Made by a program: the position numbers and the translations under genes
Shown here: positions 61,782 to 64,000 of the stretch, piece by piece
How the letters are laid out: every line of letters begins with the position of its first letter
Numbering within the stretch: position 1 is the first letter of the stretch
DNA from: Gambelia wislizenii
Lineage: Eukaryota; Chordata; Lepidosauria; Squamata; Crotaphytidae
Assembly: GCA_030847615.1 (NCBI GenBank)
Contig: JAUMIR010000014.1
Location: 12,314,501-12,378,500, forward strand
DNA length: 64,000 bases
Direction: 5' to 3'
The notes under the pieces: generated by a model
What the model saw: only the letters and a program-made list of their open reading frames with translations
Databases searched by the model: none
What the model was told of the DNA's origin: nothing

Positions 61782-62075
61782 AGGGGCTTACCACACACTG
61801 AAGTAAAGCAGCAGTGCAGCAGGAAGGTTCTGTGCTGCCTTACTGCACAACATCGTTGTTCTTCTGTTCTGGACCTGTGGGAAACCGAGGTAAAACCATG
61901 TCTTTTTGGTAACTGGAAAAATCAGTTTGCAAAAAAATATATGTGGGTTTACCTGGGTCTCCGACAGGACCAGAACAGCAGAACACCAGAACAGCAATGC
62001 CATGCAATAAGGCAGCACAGAAGACAGAACTTTCCTGCTGTACTACCATGTTACTTCAGAGTGTGGTAAGCCCCT
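61782..62075. mobile_element. MITE with long inverted ends (AGGGGCTTACCACAC)
   Basis: AGGGGCTTACCACAC at 61782 mirrors GTGTGGTAAGCCCCT ending at 62075. Homology of the arms continues about 110 bp inward (AGCAGGAAGGTTCTGTGCTG vs the reverse of CAGCACAGAAGACAGAACTT). 294 bp, no transposase. Target duplication not identified. Confidence 0.8.
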
Positions 62076-62124
62076 TGGCCACCATTCAGAAGAATAGCTT
62101 GGTTTGAGGCAAGGTGAGAGTTTG

Positions 62125-62869
62125 TGTTGGGGTGTATGAGTATAAAAATTAAAAAAAAAATATTAAAGTTTCCAGGGAGCAAGCCCTTTAGGAATATCTT
62201 CTTAAGAAAAGTTTATTTTTAAAATAAGCAGCCTAGGGAAGACTGACCAAGCTCAATTTGCATTTGTATGTGATCTGAATCACCCAGTCATTAAAGTCAA
62301 GCAGACAAATTAAGGACAATAGAGACGTTTGCTCAAAAAATGCATATCAAAACATTTACTGAAGGTATAGCAATCTTAATCTACATATTCAAAACAAATC
62401 TAAGGTAGTAAACTCACCCAATCTTGGGAGGTTCAGGTTAGGATAATCAAATCAGAAGTTTTTAAGTATTACGTATTACTTAAAATTATTATTAAGTATC
62501 AAGTATTACTTAAAATTTAAGTATTTTAAGTATTACAGCAGTAACATCCATATTTCCTCAGAAAAAGAGGTATTTGCAGGTAAGTGAGAGCTCATCTCTC
62601 TTCTTCATGTATGGAGGTCAGATGCATGGTAGGAAGGGAAGAAAAGGGAAAGAAAAGCACCTCATGGTGAGGCTGCACACCCCAAGAAGAGACAAAGAAT
62701 CATAAAACATTTAAATTAAGAGGCCATGTGATGTATGACTCAGTGGTCACCCCATAGCTCCAAATGGCTAAGACAGCTTGAGATGAGAAAGGTGGTAGGA
62801 ACTTAAGCATGCAAGCAATTTCCTAAACTTACTAAGTAGGGGTGCAAGAAGAATGGTATAATTCCCACA
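62125..62869 (-). mobile_element. solo LTR E (745 bp)
   Basis: TGTTGGGGTGTATGAG ... ATTCCCACA, with GTTTG on both sides (62120-62124, 62870-62874). The first four bases TGTT replace TGTA of the other copies. An AAGTATTAC-type AT-rich repeat expansion at 62457-62537 accounts for the extra length. Confidence 0.88.
62457..62537. repeat. AAGTATTAC-type local repeat inside LTR E
   Basis: AAGTATTAC occurs at 62463, 62498 and 62526, with related AAGTATT words between. Confidence 0.8.
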
Positions 62870-62964
62870 GTTTGTGCCAGAGTCTACAGAAGGAAATAGG
62901 AAAACCGGGAGTAGATAAAATGGCCACCTATCTGTCAACTGTTAAAATGGTCACCAACCAGTTA

Positions 62965-63310
62965 CGTATACCCTCCAGCAATCCCTATTTGTTAGGGACA
63001 GTCCCAATTAAACCTCTGCCATCCCACTTTTTCAGCTGGCTTTAAAATATTTCAGTTTCTCTTTCTTTCTCCCGCTTCTCCCCTTGGTCCTCAGGTTACT
63101 CCAATTGCTGCAAACTGAGCTCAAAGTTCCAAAGTAATTTGTACTCTGTTAACTCAGCAGGGGAGAGGATAGGAGTGGATTCTTGCCCTTCCCAGAATGT
63201 TCCAACAAAAGCAAATTGCTGCAGCCTCTCCTGACTTGTGTGACCTTCCCCATTAATGACTTTTGCCATCTTGACCACACTCTGATGTTGATTGCCCCAA
63301 AGTATATTGG
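62965..63310. mobile_element. MITE fragment (family of 3160)
   Basis: CGTATACCCTCCAGCAATCC, CAGTCCCAATTAAACCTCTG, TGCTGCAGCCTCTCCTGACT, CCATCTTGACCACACTCTGA: same order as at 3160-3480. Confidence 0.65.
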
Positions 63311-63504
63311 TTTTCATCTGTAAAATCACAGTGTGCATGGAAAACTATGTAACAGTCCTCACTGAAATGGCCGCCAATCTGTCAGCTGTTAAAAATGGCT
63401 GCCTGCCAAGACAGTTATGGAATCCATGTAGACCATGTTGCATCAGACATGGAGATCATGATGACCACCCTGGTCTAATTCAAAGGAACTAGACTTCTTT
63501 CCCT

Positions 63505-63562
63505 CTAATATTTAAACATGACATGATAACCATGTTTAAATATTTGAAGGGATGTCATACTG
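63505..63562. mobile_element. two inverted CR1 scraps
   Basis: CTAATATTTAAACATG in one orientation, directly followed by CCATGTTTAAATATTTGAAG and GGGATGTCATACTGA in the other. Confidence 0.6.
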
Positions 63563-63565
63563 ACC

Positions 63566-63660
63566 AAAACAGAACCTTCCTGCTGCACTGCCATGTTACT
63601 TCAGAGTGTAGTAAGCCCCTTGGCCACCATTCAGAAGAATAGCTTGGTTTGAGGCAAGCT
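63566..63660. repeat. partial second copy of the 62018-62114 sequence
   Basis: GAACCTTCCTGCTGCACTGC, ATGTTACTTCAGAGTGTAGT, then the same non-MITE flank CACCATTCAGAAGAATAGCT and TGGTTTGAGGCAAG as at 62018-62114. The flank match means more than the MITE was duplicated. Confidence 0.85.
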
Positions 63661-63675
63661 ATAAACTACCTGGCA

Positions 63676-64000
63676 GTTTCCTGCCAGGGAGAAGAAGGAG
63701 AGCAGCTTCTGGAGAGCCATTTTGAGTGGGTGAGTTTGATTTTTTTTAAAACTGTTGGGAGAGGCTGCTTGTTTCTGAGGGGGTGGAGCTTCTGGGAGTT
63801 TGAATTTTTTAAAACTCTTGGGAGAGGCTGCTTGTTGTTGAGGGGGATGGAGCTTCTGTGAGTCACTAGGGGGTGGAGCTGGGAGCCTAGCTTTATATAA
63901 ACTCCTTGCAGAGGCTTTCCAGGGCAGTTTCCTGCCAGGGAGAAGAAGGAGAGCAGCTTCTGGAGAGCCATTTTGAGTGGGTGAGTTTGAATTCTTTTTA
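63676..64000. repeat. direct-repeat region with TATA-like box at the window end
   Basis: A block of about 75 bp (GTTTCCTGCCAGGGAGAAGA ... GAGCCATTTTGAGTGGGTGA) occurs at 63676 and again at 63926, 250 bp apart. Between them are two units of 'TTTTTTAAAACTxTTGGGAGAGGCTGCTTGTT'. GCTTTATATAAACTCC lies at 63891, about 30 bp before the second block. Could be an LTR/promoter repeat array of a retroelement continuing beyond the window. Confidence 0.6.

Overview
This 64-kb window looks like intergenic or intronic DNA from a squamate reptile, probably a lizard. The evidence is its repeat mix: CR1, L2, Bov-B/RTE and L1 LINEs, a Penelope-like element with a GIY-YIG tail, tRNA-headed and 5S-rRNA-headed SINEs with Bov-B-like tails (the Sauria SINE type), Tigger/mariner, hAT-like MITEs and solo LTRs. 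Species cannot be named from sequence alone. I found no convincing host exon, tRNA, rRNA or other host RNA gene. Almost every long ORF is transposon-derived or a by-product of tandem repeats.

Layout. 1-0.6 kb: 101-bp tandem repeat. 1-11 kb: mosaic of L2, MITE, SINE, CR1 and Bov-B pieces. 11-13.4 kb: a zinc-finger-tailed LINE fragment, then a CR1 split by a Penelope fragment with a 12-bp target duplication. 13.4-22 kb: unclassified repeats, a second and third copy of the zinc-finger LINE, an L2 plus MITE sitting inside a Bov-B piece, and the 3' part of a mariner transposase. 22.1-29.25 kb: a full-length L1 on the minus strand, flanked by a perfect 18-bp target duplication. It lies inside a Penelope-like element that itself lies inside the mariner, so insertion order can be read (mariner, then Penelope, then L1). 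30-45 kb: more SINE/CR1/MITE mosaic, the first solo LTR, a second and third locus of the 101-bp repeat family, and a four-unit SINE tandem. 45-64 kb: a 352-bp near-palindrome, four more solo LTRs of the same family (each with an exact 5-bp target duplication), a Tigger-like element filled with a GC-rich minisatellite, a 3 x 153-bp tandem repeat and a long-TIR MITE with a partial second copy.

How it works together: the only machinery seen is retrotransposition. The L1 encodes ORF1 (coiled coil, RNA-binding) and ORF2 (endonuclease, reverse transcriptase, Cys/His tail). It is close to intact: one in-frame TGA in ORF1 and one frame change in an A-run of ORF2. The SINEs have Bov-B-like or L2-like tails and are presumably mobilised by those LINEs. 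All family names rest on recognising motifs by eye; no alignment or database search was run.
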